Origin: Aralia elata
Lineage: Eukaryota; Streptophyta; Magnoliopsida; Apiales; Araliaceae
Assembly: GCA_034770075.1 (NCBI GenBank)
Contig: CM068377.1
Location: 56,724,275 to 56,788,274 of the forward strand
Reading direction: 5' to 3'
DNA length: 64,000 bases
The position numbers and the translations under genes are program-made. Under the pieces are notes generated by a model that saw only the letters and a list, made by a program, of their open reading frames with translations, was not told the origin of the DNA and made no database searches. Positions 21,470 to 32,410 of the stretch are shown here, in pieces; within the stretch, counting starts at the first letter, position 1; every line of letters starts with the position of its first letter.

Positions 21470-23552
21470 TGATGAGTGTGTTTTATATACACAAATTAGG
21501 TGCTTTTGAGCTTGATAATTTGTAAATCCTAAGTCATTTCGGTTGGTTTTATGTGTTTTTATCTTATTGTCATGTAATGTAGTTTTATATTGGTTTTATA
21601 TGTTTTTGTATACTTTTATATGTTTTTCATGTTGTTTTGTAGGAATGGAAATAAAAGCTCCTTGAAATCAATACCCATAACTTGTTTTTCGGTACTGTAT
21701 CTGCTTGTTTCCAAATTTCACCCATGATCCAATCCGAATCTCTCAAAACTCAAAGAACAAAAGTTGTAGATATGAATCTCAGCTTTCGGGAACATCCGGA
21801 ATAATCCAATTTTAAGTTCGTATGAGAGAGTTATGGCTATTTTACCATCGGATTTGGCATGTATTTTACACAGCAGTTGCTTCGGGCTCAATTTGCGCCT
21901 TTCTCCGGACATTTTCTCGTCAAGTTCCAGTTATGAAAGTTGTAGACCTCTTTCTCAACTTTTCATAGCCTACTTATACGCCTTAATCCGAGTTCGGACG
22001 AAGAGGTTATGGCCATTTTGCTAACAGAGGTCAAAGTTGAGTCGGGATACAGGCCACCTGGCGCGGGCGCGCGGAAATGGGTGCGGGCGCACGGCGCCTG
22101 GCACCAGGCAGCCAGCGCGCGCGCGTGCGCCTTGGGCATGCCATGGGCGTGCGGCATGGCCAGGGGGCGGCGTGCGGGCGCACCAGGCGGCGTGCGGGCG
22201 CATCTGGGCGTGCTGAGTGCGATCTTTTGAGCTCCTAGTGCGATTCCAGCTCACTTTTGACCCAAAATCTGATGTTTGGCTAGGGTTTTTCATGGAGGCA
22301 CTATATAATATCTCATTGGGGCTTCATATTTCATAACTAGGGATTGGGAGGCCACACAAACACATCAATTAGAGAGCCAAAAGTGCTGCAACACAAGGAA
22401 AATTCAGCAAAACCAAAAGAACCAAGAAGGAAAGGATTGCCAAGGCATATCTAGACCTTGGGAGGCTACACATACATCATCAAGAAGAGCTTGGGGGCTA
22501 CAAATAAAGGAAATTTCCAGCAACAAGCTAAGGAGCAAAAAGAGAAAAGTATGCCGAAGGAAGAGGAAAAGCTAGAAATTGACATCAACCAAGCAAGCAA
22601 CACATGATTATCTTCTAAATGGGTTTTATCATCTCTTGCTTTCCTTTGAATTTGTATTTCTATTTCATGATGTACACCATGTGTTTGATGTTTTGCCTAG
22701 CTACCATGAACTAGATCTTATTCTAAGATTTCAATGGAACCCAACACATAGTTTGAATTGATTTCTCTCTCTTTGTTATTAATTACTCATTTGTGAATTG
22801 TATGTCATAATTTATGCTTCATATATTAATTGCTTGGCTCGTAATTACCGTGGGAACCTATATGAACTTGACGAACGGATTATAGTGTTTAGACCTTGTT
22901 ATGATATCATGCGAGAGTTAAAGATTATTGTGGGTAATTAATTAAGATTTAGTGACGTGTGTCTTGTTGATTATCCTCAATAATAGGTAACTTGATAGTA
23001 TTTAGGATAGACCTATACCTAATTACCGCATGAAACCAATTGAGAATCTAGTCTTAATGACTTTCGATGTGAAAGTTGATAATTGAAAGGACGTTTAATG
23101 AGATTTAGTGACACGTGTCTTGTTATTGTTCTTGAAATTGGTCTCTTAATAGTGTGTAGGATAGACATATACCTACATGCCGCATTAGGAAGATTCGAAT
23201 TTAACCATCGACAGAGGCTTATAAGTAGCTTTGATTTCTCGGTTGACATTTCTACGTTGTTAATTAGTTAAAATGAGAGAGTTAGGATATTCTAATGAAG
23301 TGTTGGGGGAAATTGCAATCTTAGACTTGTTAATATTAGATTTCGTTATCTTAATGCTTTTCATATCTCTTAATCATTACAAACAACAAAAACTCAAATC
23401 ATCATTTGTCTAAATAAAATCGAGACGATATATAGTTGGTACTTGGGATACACTAGAATAATTCCCTGTGGGTTCGACAACTCTCTTATCACTTTATTAC
23501 TTGTTGACCGCGTATACTTGCGCGTATTTATCGGTTGCGAAATCGACCAACA
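21470..23552 (+). mobile_element. Solo LTR, Athila-type (2083 bp), target repeat GTGTT
   Basis: It starts TGATGAGTGTG and ends CGACCAACA. It is flanked by GTGTT at 21465-21469 and 23553-23557. The paralogue at 49758-49762 has one GTGTT with no insert. The terminal blocks resemble the Athila LTR at 2781-4164. It contains a GC-rich patch (about 22050-22240) with many gcgcgcg and gcgggcgca words, a TATATAA at 22303-22309 and an imperfect internal repeat of about 160 bp (22935 and 23095). No internal domain is present. Confidence 0.9.
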
Positions 23553-24430
23553 GTGTTCCAGTGTCAATTGTGTCGGACAGAGACCCACGTTTCACATCAA
23601 AATTTTAGAGGAGTCTGGAAGCTTGTATGGGAACGCAGTTGAGAATGAGTACAACGTACCATCCTCAAACCGATGGCCAGAGCGAAAGGATAATCCAAAC
23701 GTTGGAGGATATACTACGAGCTTGTGTCATTGATTTTAAAGGCAACTGGGACGATCATTTACCTCTGGTCGAGTTTGCCTATAACAATAGCTATCACGCA
23801 AGTATTAGAATGCCGCCTTATGAAGCGTTGTACGTAAGGAAGTGCAGAACTGCGCTATGTTGGGATGAGATTGGTGAACGTCGACTATTGGGACCCGAAC
23901 TGGTATAATAAACTGATGAGATCGTCAAGGTGATAAGAGCCAGATTATTAGCTGCTCAAGATAGACAGAAGAAGTATGCAGATCAGCACTGACAGAATCG
24001 GGAATTCGACGTTGGAAGTTTTGTGTTTCTCAAAGTATCTCCCTGGAAGGGGAAGGTAAGATTTGGTAAAAATAGTAAGCTGAGACCGCGATTTATTGGA
24101 CCCTTTGAGGTGTTGAAAAGAGTAGGTGAGGTGGCCTATGAGGTACCTTTACCTCTCGAATTAGCCCACATTCATAATGTTTTCCATATATCAGTGTTAT
24201 GACCGTATAAGCCCGACTACAAACATGTTATAGAGTATGAAGCTTTGCAAGTTGAGAAAGATTTGTCCTATGAAGAAATTCATGTTCGGATAGTTAACAG
24301 GAAAGAGCAAGTGCTTAGCAATAAAGTGATACCTTCCGTAAAGGTAATCTGGAGGAACCATAATGCTGAAGAGGCTACGTGGGAACTTGAAGAGAAAATG
24401 ATGCAAAGCTATCCTCAGTTATTTGTTTAA
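23553..24430 (+). pseudogene. pol: G1 integrase end and chromodomain (copy 1)
   Basis: The block continues the integrase with the second catalytic Asp in VSDRDPRF, a TAG shortly after, then [20 protein letters not shown] with the catalytic Glu, and the GPFEVLKRVGEVAYEV segment. It ends in a chromodomain (VIPSVKVIWRNHNAEEATWELEEKM, 24245-24430), which identifies the element as a chromovirus. Chromodomains of this family direct insertion to heterochromatin, which fits the nested setting. Several stops are present. Confidence 0.9.
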
Positions 24431-24465
24431 TACTTGTATCACGATTCTAGGGACAGAATACTTGT

Positions 24466-24540
24466 AAGGAGGGGAGAATATAATAGATGATTTAATTGCA
24501 TGGTGATTCTAGGGACAGAATCCTTTTAAGGAGGGAATGA
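24466..24540 (+). other. Duplicated polypurine tract of G1
   Basis: The functional tract aaggagggaatga (24528-24540) abuts the LTR start TGTAAC. A 62-bp direct duplication places a second tract, aaggaggggagaa, just before a TATAATAG that corresponds to an LTR start. In copy 2 that position still reads TGTAACAG (52508). Confidence 0.75.
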
Positions 24541-27214
24541 TGTAACAAATGTGTTTTTTTTTTGTAATTATTAAAAATATTTATTGGATTAAATAAATAT
24601 TTTTAATTGATATGTTTACTTTAATTAATTAAATATTGATGGATATTGAGTATGTTAATATTAAGTGAATTATGTGATAATGTTCTAAGTTAAGTATTCT
24701 AATTTAACTAAATAATTAAATTAGAGGATTCATTATTTATAATAATATAAGTGCTTTATTAAATAAAATTGTTTTTGAGGACTGACTAAATAAATATTGT
24801 AATTTATTTAGTAAGGGATTAATTTGATTTATTAAAGTAGGTTTATTTTAATAACTGCGACATAACTAATCTAATCATATGATAAAAAGAAGTATAAAAA
24901 TAATTTAAAATGGATTTTTGAGGATTTTAATTGGGTTTGTCAAACATGGTCTAACCCTTTCTTTTTGTAACTGACTAATTAAAATCAAGTTACGTTAAAA
25001 ATTTGGCTTTCAAGAAGGTTCATCAGTTTTATTTTGAAAAAGGCTGAGAAAAGCTTAAGAGAGAAATTGAAAGTAGGAGTGAGAGAGTTTTGTGATTTGG
25101 GAAGAGTTCTGGAAATTCAAGAAGGAGGAAAACTTGTTTATCACTTGTCCACATTGATTCAAGAGGTATAATCAAAACCTATAACTTTGTATTTTTAGTT
25201 TTCTTTCAAGTATATGAGTTTAGGAGTTCTGTAAATTATTTTGGTCAAATGAATTGGTGAAAAGTTTGATTATGTGTTGTTGGGTGTTTAATAATCTGTT
25301 ATATATCGTTTAAATATGATTTTGGTTGAATTAATCCATGAAAATCATGTTTAAAAATAGAGTTTTATATTTACCGTGAAGAATGTTTGAATATGGCTTA
25401 TATGTATAAAAATTGATGCTTACTCCGTTTGATAATCTATAAATTGATGATGGATTATGTTTATATATTAAGAAACGAGAGTAATGTAAGTTGAACGAAT
25501 CAATTTGGTTGTAAAACGGATTCGTGGTGCTTGATTTCATTAAGTATGTCAAAATATTTAAAAAGAACAAGAACTTTGATTTTTAGCTTTTAATTTGATT
25601 GTTGAAGCTTTGGGTGTTGTTTGAATCAATTTAAAGCTATTGGATTCTAATTATTATGTGTATATAACAATTGGGTTGGCTTAATTTAGTGGTTTTAATG
25701 AAAAAAAATTAGAAGTTGGGTGAACAGAGACTGCAGTTCACGAACTGCAAAAACAAAATCTGTAGCTTGGCGCCGCAGCGCCATTCTTCCAGCACAAAAC
25801 AAGCGCTGCAGCACCGGGGTTCAATGGAACCGGGTCGGGCCAGCGCCGCGGTGCCGGCTTAAGGCCAAAACCTGGCAGCGTATCGCCGGTCCGGGTTTCC
25901 GGGTCGGGTCAGTTCTGTCGGGTCGTCCAGAAAATGAAATTTTTCTAAAATTGGAAATAAAATAATTTCTCCTATAAGAAGCAACATGATAAATATGTGT
26001 TACCATAGTAAGAATTAAGAATATTGGTTTGAGTTATGCTTTTGAAAGTGATTAATTGCTTAATTTAGGAAGTAGTTAGTTGAACCATGATTGTTAATTG
26101 TTCAACATGACTTAAATGTATAGGTCGCTAAAAGAGCAAGTAGATAACATTAATTGTAGCAAGCGCTCAAGGCAAGTTTTTTTATCCCTGTCTTGATTAT
26201 AAATGTCGCAACTTTCTTACTTTACTTTCATTGAGCAAGCTTATTAACCTTAGCTTATTATTGTTCAAACAAAGTTGTTATAATGTCAAATGCCTATGTT
26301 CTATTCAAGTTATTTATTATTTGATTATGAATTGTTATTCAAACTTCGAACATAAAACTCATTGTACAACTTTATTATTGAATCAAATACTTTAGCGACT
26401 AGCGAACCCTTATTGATTCAGCTAGACCATAGTTGATGAGCGTTCTAAAGACGTAGAATTTCTTGAAGTTATTCCAAACTAAGTTTCTTTTGGTACAGAT
26501 TCTGATGTCAAACTGAGATGAACAACCCTAATATAGGGGATTAAATTACGCAATAGCATTAAAATGTTTGTGCACAATACATTGCACGAAGGGTTGATCC
26601 CCCGGAGTACGAGACGGGTAGTCCATAGTCTACAAGACTGTTAAAGGTTACAGTAGAGATATTTGTTAACCTAGGACATAGATCGAGGTCTTATGACCCT
26701 CAGATATACTTTTAATCTTGAAATCTATGTTCAATTGCAGCTTTCCTTTGAGCTTTCAGTTCTTTAATTGTTGTAGATTGATTTCAGAAAGGCTATTACA
26801 CTGCAGTTAAAATCTACTCCGTTGATTATTTAATTGTTATTGTTATTATACTTGTGGGCAATTGTTTGTTCACCCTTGCATAAAATATTGCAGCTAAGAC
26901 TGAGAAGTCAGATGAGCCGTCCACTAGTAAGGGCAAAGGCAAGATGCAGAAGTAGCTCGCGAACTGTTATTTATTATGGAGTTTTTATAATAATACTTAT
27001 TTAATGTTATGTTTTTAATTCCGCATTTATGTAATAAAGGTTAAATGATCTGAAATTTATTTATTTCAGAGATTTAAGTTGTATCCTCTTTTATGGGAAA
27101 ATGATTTATTCAGTTTAATGTATTTTCCTTTATTTTGGGTAGTTATATGTGAGTGTTAAGTATAGTGAGCACCAAATCTGTGGGATTAAAGTACCCGAAT
27201 TTGGGGGTTTCACA
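24541..27214 (+). repeat. G1 3' LTR (copy 1, 2674 bp)
   Basis: It begins TGTAACAAATG directly after the polypurine tract and ends TTTGGGGGTTTCACA. Its middle has a GC-rich patch (about 25765-25925) with gcgccgcagcgcc, while the rest is AT-rich. The last 640 bp match 1-642. Beyond 27214 comes SIRE-2 coding sequence, which is the same junction as in copy 2 at 55234. Confidence 0.9.
26894..26955 (+). other. Lys-rich terminal frame in the G1 LTR (copy 1)
   Basis: This is the same frame as at 319-384, behind ttgcag, and stops at TAG 26953-26955. Copy 2 (54914-54975) has ttgtag at the acceptor but keeps the frame. Confidence 0.45.
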
Positions 27215-27525
27215 CCAGTCATAGAGTCTCAACACTCTTCTAACTATGTAAATTCATCACCCTCTCAATTTGTAGAGTCTCAACACTCTACAGATGATGT
27301 AAATAAAGTAAACTCACCTATCGTAGAGTCTCAACCCTCTATAGATAACTCTCAAACTACTAACACTCTGATCGTAGAGTCCTAAAACCCTACGATCAAT
27401 ACTGAAAATACTAGTTCACCTTTACACATACCCACACAACCCCACTCTAACTCTCATTCATCTATAAATGTTTCAAATTTTATTTTAACTCTAATAACTT
27501 CTCTAATAAATCCGTCATCTCCTAT
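27215..27525 (+). pseudogene. SIRE-2 accessory ORF, first part (copy 1)
   Basis: Directly after the G1 LTR the frame reads repeated peptides of the type VESQHS/VESQPS in a Ser/Asn/Thr-rich context, then a TAA after IVES. The repeats are encoded by tagagtctcaacactct-like words. The Tat element splits this ORF at 27525, and it resumes at 38195. The uninterrupted paralogue is 55235-56640. It lies before a Copia-type polypurine tract and LTR, the place of the extra ORF of SIRE elements, but I do not recognise a domain. Confidence 0.55.
27521..27525. repeat. Target-site duplication CCTAT of the Tat element
   Basis: CCTAT at 27521-27525 is repeated at 38190-38194. The unoccupied paralogue at 55541-55545 reads catctcctatataacc with a single copy. 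Confidence 0.95.
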
Positions 27526-29685
27526 TGTCGACGCCGATTTTGTCGCTTCCTTCGCGATATTTGTCCTTTTCCGATTTTAGCCTTTATTATTAGATGATGT
27601 TTGGAAAAGGTCGGCATGAGTGTCGACGGGGATTTGAAAGATCATTTTTTATGATGAGCCAATTAACCAGAGTCGCCAGTTGATATATTTGAAATGGATG
27701 TACCAACTCATCCGAGTTTTCGTTTTCGTAAATCGCTGGCTCATATGTGACTCCGAATTAATTGGTCTGCGAACCGAGATTCATAGAGTTCGGGGGCTTG
27801 CTTAAGCGAGGGGAAGGTGTTAGGCACCCCCCGACTTCCATGAAACACGGTTACCGCAATCTCGATGCTTTTCTATCCTTTAATTCATGAAATGTGTGTG
27901 CATGCGTGCGTGTGTGTGTGTGTGTGTGCCTATGTGAATGTTGTGGTGAGTTTGTATGAAAGAATCATTTGGATTTTTAGGGAAAGTCGTGCTTTAATTT
28001 GAGAACGCTTCGGGATGTCTTTTCGGCATACACGAGAAAGTTTTATGAGAAAGGTTTGATTTTAATTGTCAAAAATTATGAGATTTTCATTAGGTGTCGT
28101 TTTGGCAAAAACAAGAGTTTTCTAAACCTTCGTCAAAATAGGAATCGAGATCTATGCATTGCCTTTGTAACTCAAATGATGGGCAACTTCTAGACTCTCT
28201 TTAACCCTATGCACAACGGTTTAATAAAACGTCATTTATTTCACAAAACCATTTCTTGTGATGTTTGAAAACGATTTTCTTTAGCTTTCTCGTTAAATAG
28301 GAATCGACATTCGTTAGCACTTTCAATTTCTTATCCTCGTGAAGCTAATGACCTAATTTGATTGATTTTATGAAAGTCTTCATTGTTTTAGCTTTTAAAT
28401 CAATTTTAGGTCGTAAATCAAATCAAGCATTAAATGCATTGGGGCTATTCATGGGCATGTAAGCCATCCAAATAACCCCAACGCCCATAATCACATACTC
28501 CACTATTACGGGGCCTTAAACCCGATTCTCGCCTTGCGTCGTTTTAAGGCCCGACGATTACATATTTACAATGAAAACTACATCACTCATACTACTCACA
28601 TCAAAAGACGTCCATCATCGGATTTGGACCACGGGTTCGCGTTCCTAGGCTCACATCCACAATTTATACACACCCACGCAATGGATACTACAAAAGTTAA
28701 ACAAGCTAAAATCACCAAATGGATATCATCGGGCCATTAGGAAGAATTTCGCTCCATTTAGAACCCTCACTAATAGTCCTCAACCCATGGATCCACAACA
28801 ATATACAAGAAAAACTACATTTTACATAACCCAATTGACAAGAAGATTAACAAAATGATATACAAAAATTGCTATAGAAATGGTCTTTTCACCTTGCAAA
28901 TATCACCAAGATGTGTGCAAATTTGAGTATATGAATAGAGTAGAAATTATCTTGGATATAATCTCACAAAAGAAATATAAATGCTCTCTTTTTTCTCTCT
29001 TTTCTCTCTTAACTCGCTGCTGCTGTTGCTATTTTTCTTCCTCTCTCCACATTTTTCCGCCGCTCCTCACTCTCTGTATCCTGAATGAGCTGAAATAGGT
29101 TAATCAGAGGCAGCCGCAGATTGATCCGCGGCTGGCCGCAGATTGATCCGCGGCTGGCCGCAGATTGATCCGCGGCTGGCCGCAGATTGATCCGCGGCTG
29201 GCCGCAGATTGATCCGCGGCTGGCCGCAGATTGATCCGCGGCTGGCCGCAGATTGATCTGCGGCTGGCCTCGGTTTCCCCGCGCCCGCCGCGCACTTCAG
29301 CCGTTCAGCCGACCGCCGCGCACTTCAGCCGCTCAGCCGCCCGCCGCGCACTTCAATTTTTTTAATCATTGGCCGCAGATCAATCCGCGGCTGGGTGGGC
29401 TGATTTTCTCGATTTTTGGGCCATGCCTCGATTCTCATGTCGTGACGTCGGTTTTCGCCGAAAAGCTTGTATTTTGCAGTCCGAGAATTACTGGGAGACG
29501 TGCCACATCATTAGAGAATGCTCATTTCGGTCGGCCTTGTTGTCACGTCGGTTTCGGTTGTAAATCGTCGCTGTGGTGTCGAATGTTCGCACTTGTCCAT
29601 CCTTTGCTCTCGCAGGCCGGTTCATTTGCCGAATTTGCCCTCCTGTAAGGGTTAGTATACGAAGTGCAAAATTTGGGTGTCTACA
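27526..29685 (-). repeat. Tat 3' LTR (left)
   Basis: It matches 36127-38189 closely. The length difference comes mainly from three extra 22-bp units (about 29111-29264), a longer GT microsatellite near 27900-27927 and one extra GC-rich repeat near 29285-29340. Confidence 0.95.
29111..29264. repeat. 22-bp minisatellite in Tat LTR (7 units)
   Basis: Seven head-to-tail copies of gccgcagattgatccgcggctg are present. The right LTR has four (about 37709-37796). Confidence 0.9.
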
Positions 29686-29700
29686 GCTGCCCCTCTTTAT
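29686..29700 (-). other. Tat polypurine tract
   Basis: In element sense ATAAAGAGGGGCAGC directly precedes the LTR start TGTAGACACC. Confidence 0.8.
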
Positions 29701-29871
29701 CATGTTTATGAAATGTTAAATGAAATAAACAGGATAAAGAAATAGACACCCGATACATGAATGACAGTGCACAAGAATGACAATACATACATGATGCAAC
29801 ACATACAATTTATGATGCAACGCAAGATGTAAGGCATGCAAAAACATTCGTAAAAGGGTGTCAATGCAGAT

Positions 29872-30641
29872 GATCGTCTCGTCGGGGCCGGGTTTCGTCG
29901 CCGGTCACCCATCTCGTAATCGCCAGGTCTCGTCGCCGGTCGATCGTCTCGTCGGGGCCGGGTTTCGTCGCTGGTCACCCATCTCGTAATCGCCGGTTAT
30001 CGTCGCCGGATGATCGTCTCGTCGGGGCCGGGTTTCGTCGCCGGTCACCCATCTCGTAATCGCTGGTTATCATCGCCGGTCGATCGTCTCGTCGGGGCCG
30101 AGTTTCGTTGCCGGTCACCCATCTCGTAATCGCCGGTTATCGTCGCCGATCGATCGTCTCGTCGGGGCCGGGTTTCGTCGCCGGTCACCCATCTCGTAAT
30201 CGCCGGTTATCATCGCCGGTCGATCGTCTCGTCGGGGCCGGGTTTTGTCGCCGGTCACCCATCTCGTAATCGCCGGTTATCGTCGCCGGTCGATCGTCTC
30301 GTTGGGGCCGGGTTTCGTCACCGGTCACCCATCTCGTAATCGCCGGTTATCGTCGCCGGTCGATTGTCTTGTCGGGGTCGGGTATCGTCGCCGGTCACCC
30401 ATCTCGTAACCGCCGAGGATCGTCGCCGGTCGATTGTCTTGTCGGGGCCGGGTATCGTCGCCGGTCACCCATCTCGTAACCGCCGGGTATCATCGCCGGT
30501 CGATTGTCTTGTCGGGGCCGGGTATCGTCGCCGGTCACCCATCTCGTAACCGCCGGGTATCATCGCCGGTCGATTGTTTTGTCGGGGCCGGGTATCGTCG
30601 CCGGTCACCCATCTCGTAACCGCCGGGTATCGTCGCCGGTC
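29872..30641. repeat. 70-bp satellite-like array, 11 units
   Basis: Eleven consecutive units of exactly 70 bp start with gatcgtctcgtcggggccgg and have no length change. Units 1-7 carry gatcgtctcg...gtaatcgccggttatc, while units 8-11 carry gattgtcttg...gtaaccgccgggtatc, so two sub-families lie in separate blocks. The array sits between the pol remnants and the 3' LTR. Open frames inside it result from the repeat and are not genes. Confidence 0.95.
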
Positions 30642-31215
30642 GATTGTCTTGGATCTCAACCCTTCCAGGGTGTTAGTGTTTGGATCTCAGCCCTTCCCAG
30701 GGTGTTAGTGTTTGGATCTCAGCCCTTCCCAGGGTGCTCACCATCTTGTTGTGGTTTGCTTGGATGCCTTCCCAGGTTTGCCCACCACCTTGTTGTGGTT
30801 TGCTTGGATGCCTTCCCAAGTTTGCTCACCACCTCGTTGTGGTTTGCTTGGATGCCTTCCCAGGTTTGCTCACCACCTTGTTGTGGTTTTCTTGGATGCC
30901 TTCCCAGGTTCACTCCTTGTTTGGATACCAGCCCTTCCCAGGGATGCTCACCACCTTGTCGTGGTTTGCTTGGACGCCTTCCCAAGTTCACTCCTTGTTT
31001 GGATACCAGCCCTTCCCAGGGATCATTGATTGTTTGGATACCAGCCCTTCCCAGGGGTCGTTGATTGCTTGGATACCAGCCCTTCCCAGGGATCATTGAT
31101 TTTTTTGGATACCAGCCCTTCCCAGGGGTCATTGATTGGTTGGATACCAGCCCTTCCCAGGGGTCATTGATTGTTCTGGATACCAACCCTTCCCAGGGGT
31201 CATTGATTGGATTTG
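30642..31215. repeat. Mosaic tandem array around CCCTTCCCAGGG
   Basis: About fifteen units of 29-49 bp share ggat(a/c)ccagcccttcccaggg-like cores but have four kinds of spacer (gtgttagtg, tgctcaccaccttgttgtgg, ttcactccttg and tcattgattg). The core forms a small CCCT/AGGG hairpin. Confidence 0.9.
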
Positions 31216-32410
31216 AGTGATTTTTTTTTTTCGAAAATGGGATGTGTGATCGGCTTCATGTCCTGGATCTCCCAGCAACATCGTCCACGTACCATGCCGC
31301 AAAAGCCATCACTCTGATCATTTGTGAGGTTGAAAGCGACGTGCTTGTACTTTCCTGAAGATTTTCATTTTGATCGTACCTGCATGCATGAAAAAGATGT
31401 TATGCATGATCCGGCAGATATGTTATGGACAGATGCATGTGCACAACATATGTTTAGATAGAAATGACCCATGTCCAGTCCAATGATACGATTCGACAGT
31501 CGTCGTTATTTGTCAACATTTGGTTGGATCACGCCTCGTCGTGAAGTGTAGTTTCTAGACTCCAACATTGGTTTGGTACTCTGCCTATTCTTGGTCGTCT
31601 TCATTTCATCGAGTTGAGGCAGTCTGTTTCGCTCTCTGTGATGATTGACAGCTATGTTGGGCTCCTTGGCCTTTTGATCATTTCTGATGGCCGGCATGCT
31701 TTTGTCCCGCATTATATCATCTTTGTATATGCTCATGCACGTGGATCATTTGGATGTCGAGGCAATGATAGTCAGGATTAGGGAGAGGCCCAATGACGAG
31801 AAGTTCTGTGTAGCCTCAGCTTCCTTCCATCTCACGATTCTTAACTGCCCCTGCCTTGGCGCGTGTCGCTACCAATAATTTCTATCGAAAACTCGCGATG
31901 TTGACCGCGCTGAGTTATCCACAGCTCTGCAAGATCCTGCATATCAGATGACTAACAAATGCCAAAACTTGAAGGCTCGGGCCGTTAGTGTTAGTTCAAC
32001 ACAAAGATATTATAATCTCGACAAAAGAGTAAATGCAATTAAAGCATATGAAATTGAATATCTGCTGATCGCACAATCTAGCGAGTTGTGACCCGTGAAT
32101 GTACTAGATGGGAAGTTGTTTTCAATCCCTCGTGAGTTGATGATTTTCTATTTAACGAGTTATGAAATCGTAAGAACACCTTCAAGCATTCATGGTCATT
32201 GTATGTGAGTAAGGTCGAATTCAAAAACTACCTTCCTTCATCAAAGGTATTCTGTCTCCATTCTCGACAACGTCCTTAGTAGGATTGACGTCATATGACA
32301 AATGCACTGTGCGACGCAGCATTCAGTAGGGGTTTCTCTTTCATGACTTCTTGTTTAAGGCCGAGAGTTTTTCGTATTATCTTTTCTCTTTATTAGCTTA
32401 CTTCACTTAT
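31216..32410 (-). other. Tat 3' region, no gene seen
   Basis: This is unique, moderately GC-balanced sequence with only short random frames. I see no repeat or domain in it. Confidence 0.5.

Noticed and set aside
23907..23935. Hammerhead-ribozyme-like CTGATGAG
   Set aside because: There is no matching GAAA core or closing stems. The string lies in G1 integrase sequence and recurs unchanged in the paralogue for that reason.
19599..24430. Integrated plant pararetrovirus
   Set aside because: The block has integrase and a chromodomain, a polypurine tract and a following LTR, which mark a Ty3/gypsy chromovirus. No movement-protein or coat-protein region is seen.
29111..29264. Direct repeats resembling a CRISPR array
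   Set aside because: The 22-bp units are head to tail with no spacers, lie inside a plant LTR and differ in number between the two LTRs.
29872..31215. Overlapping open frames of 60-190 codons (both strands)
   Set aside because: They arise from the 70-bp and CCCTTCCCAGGG tandem arrays. The frames occur on both strands and in several phases, with no domain.
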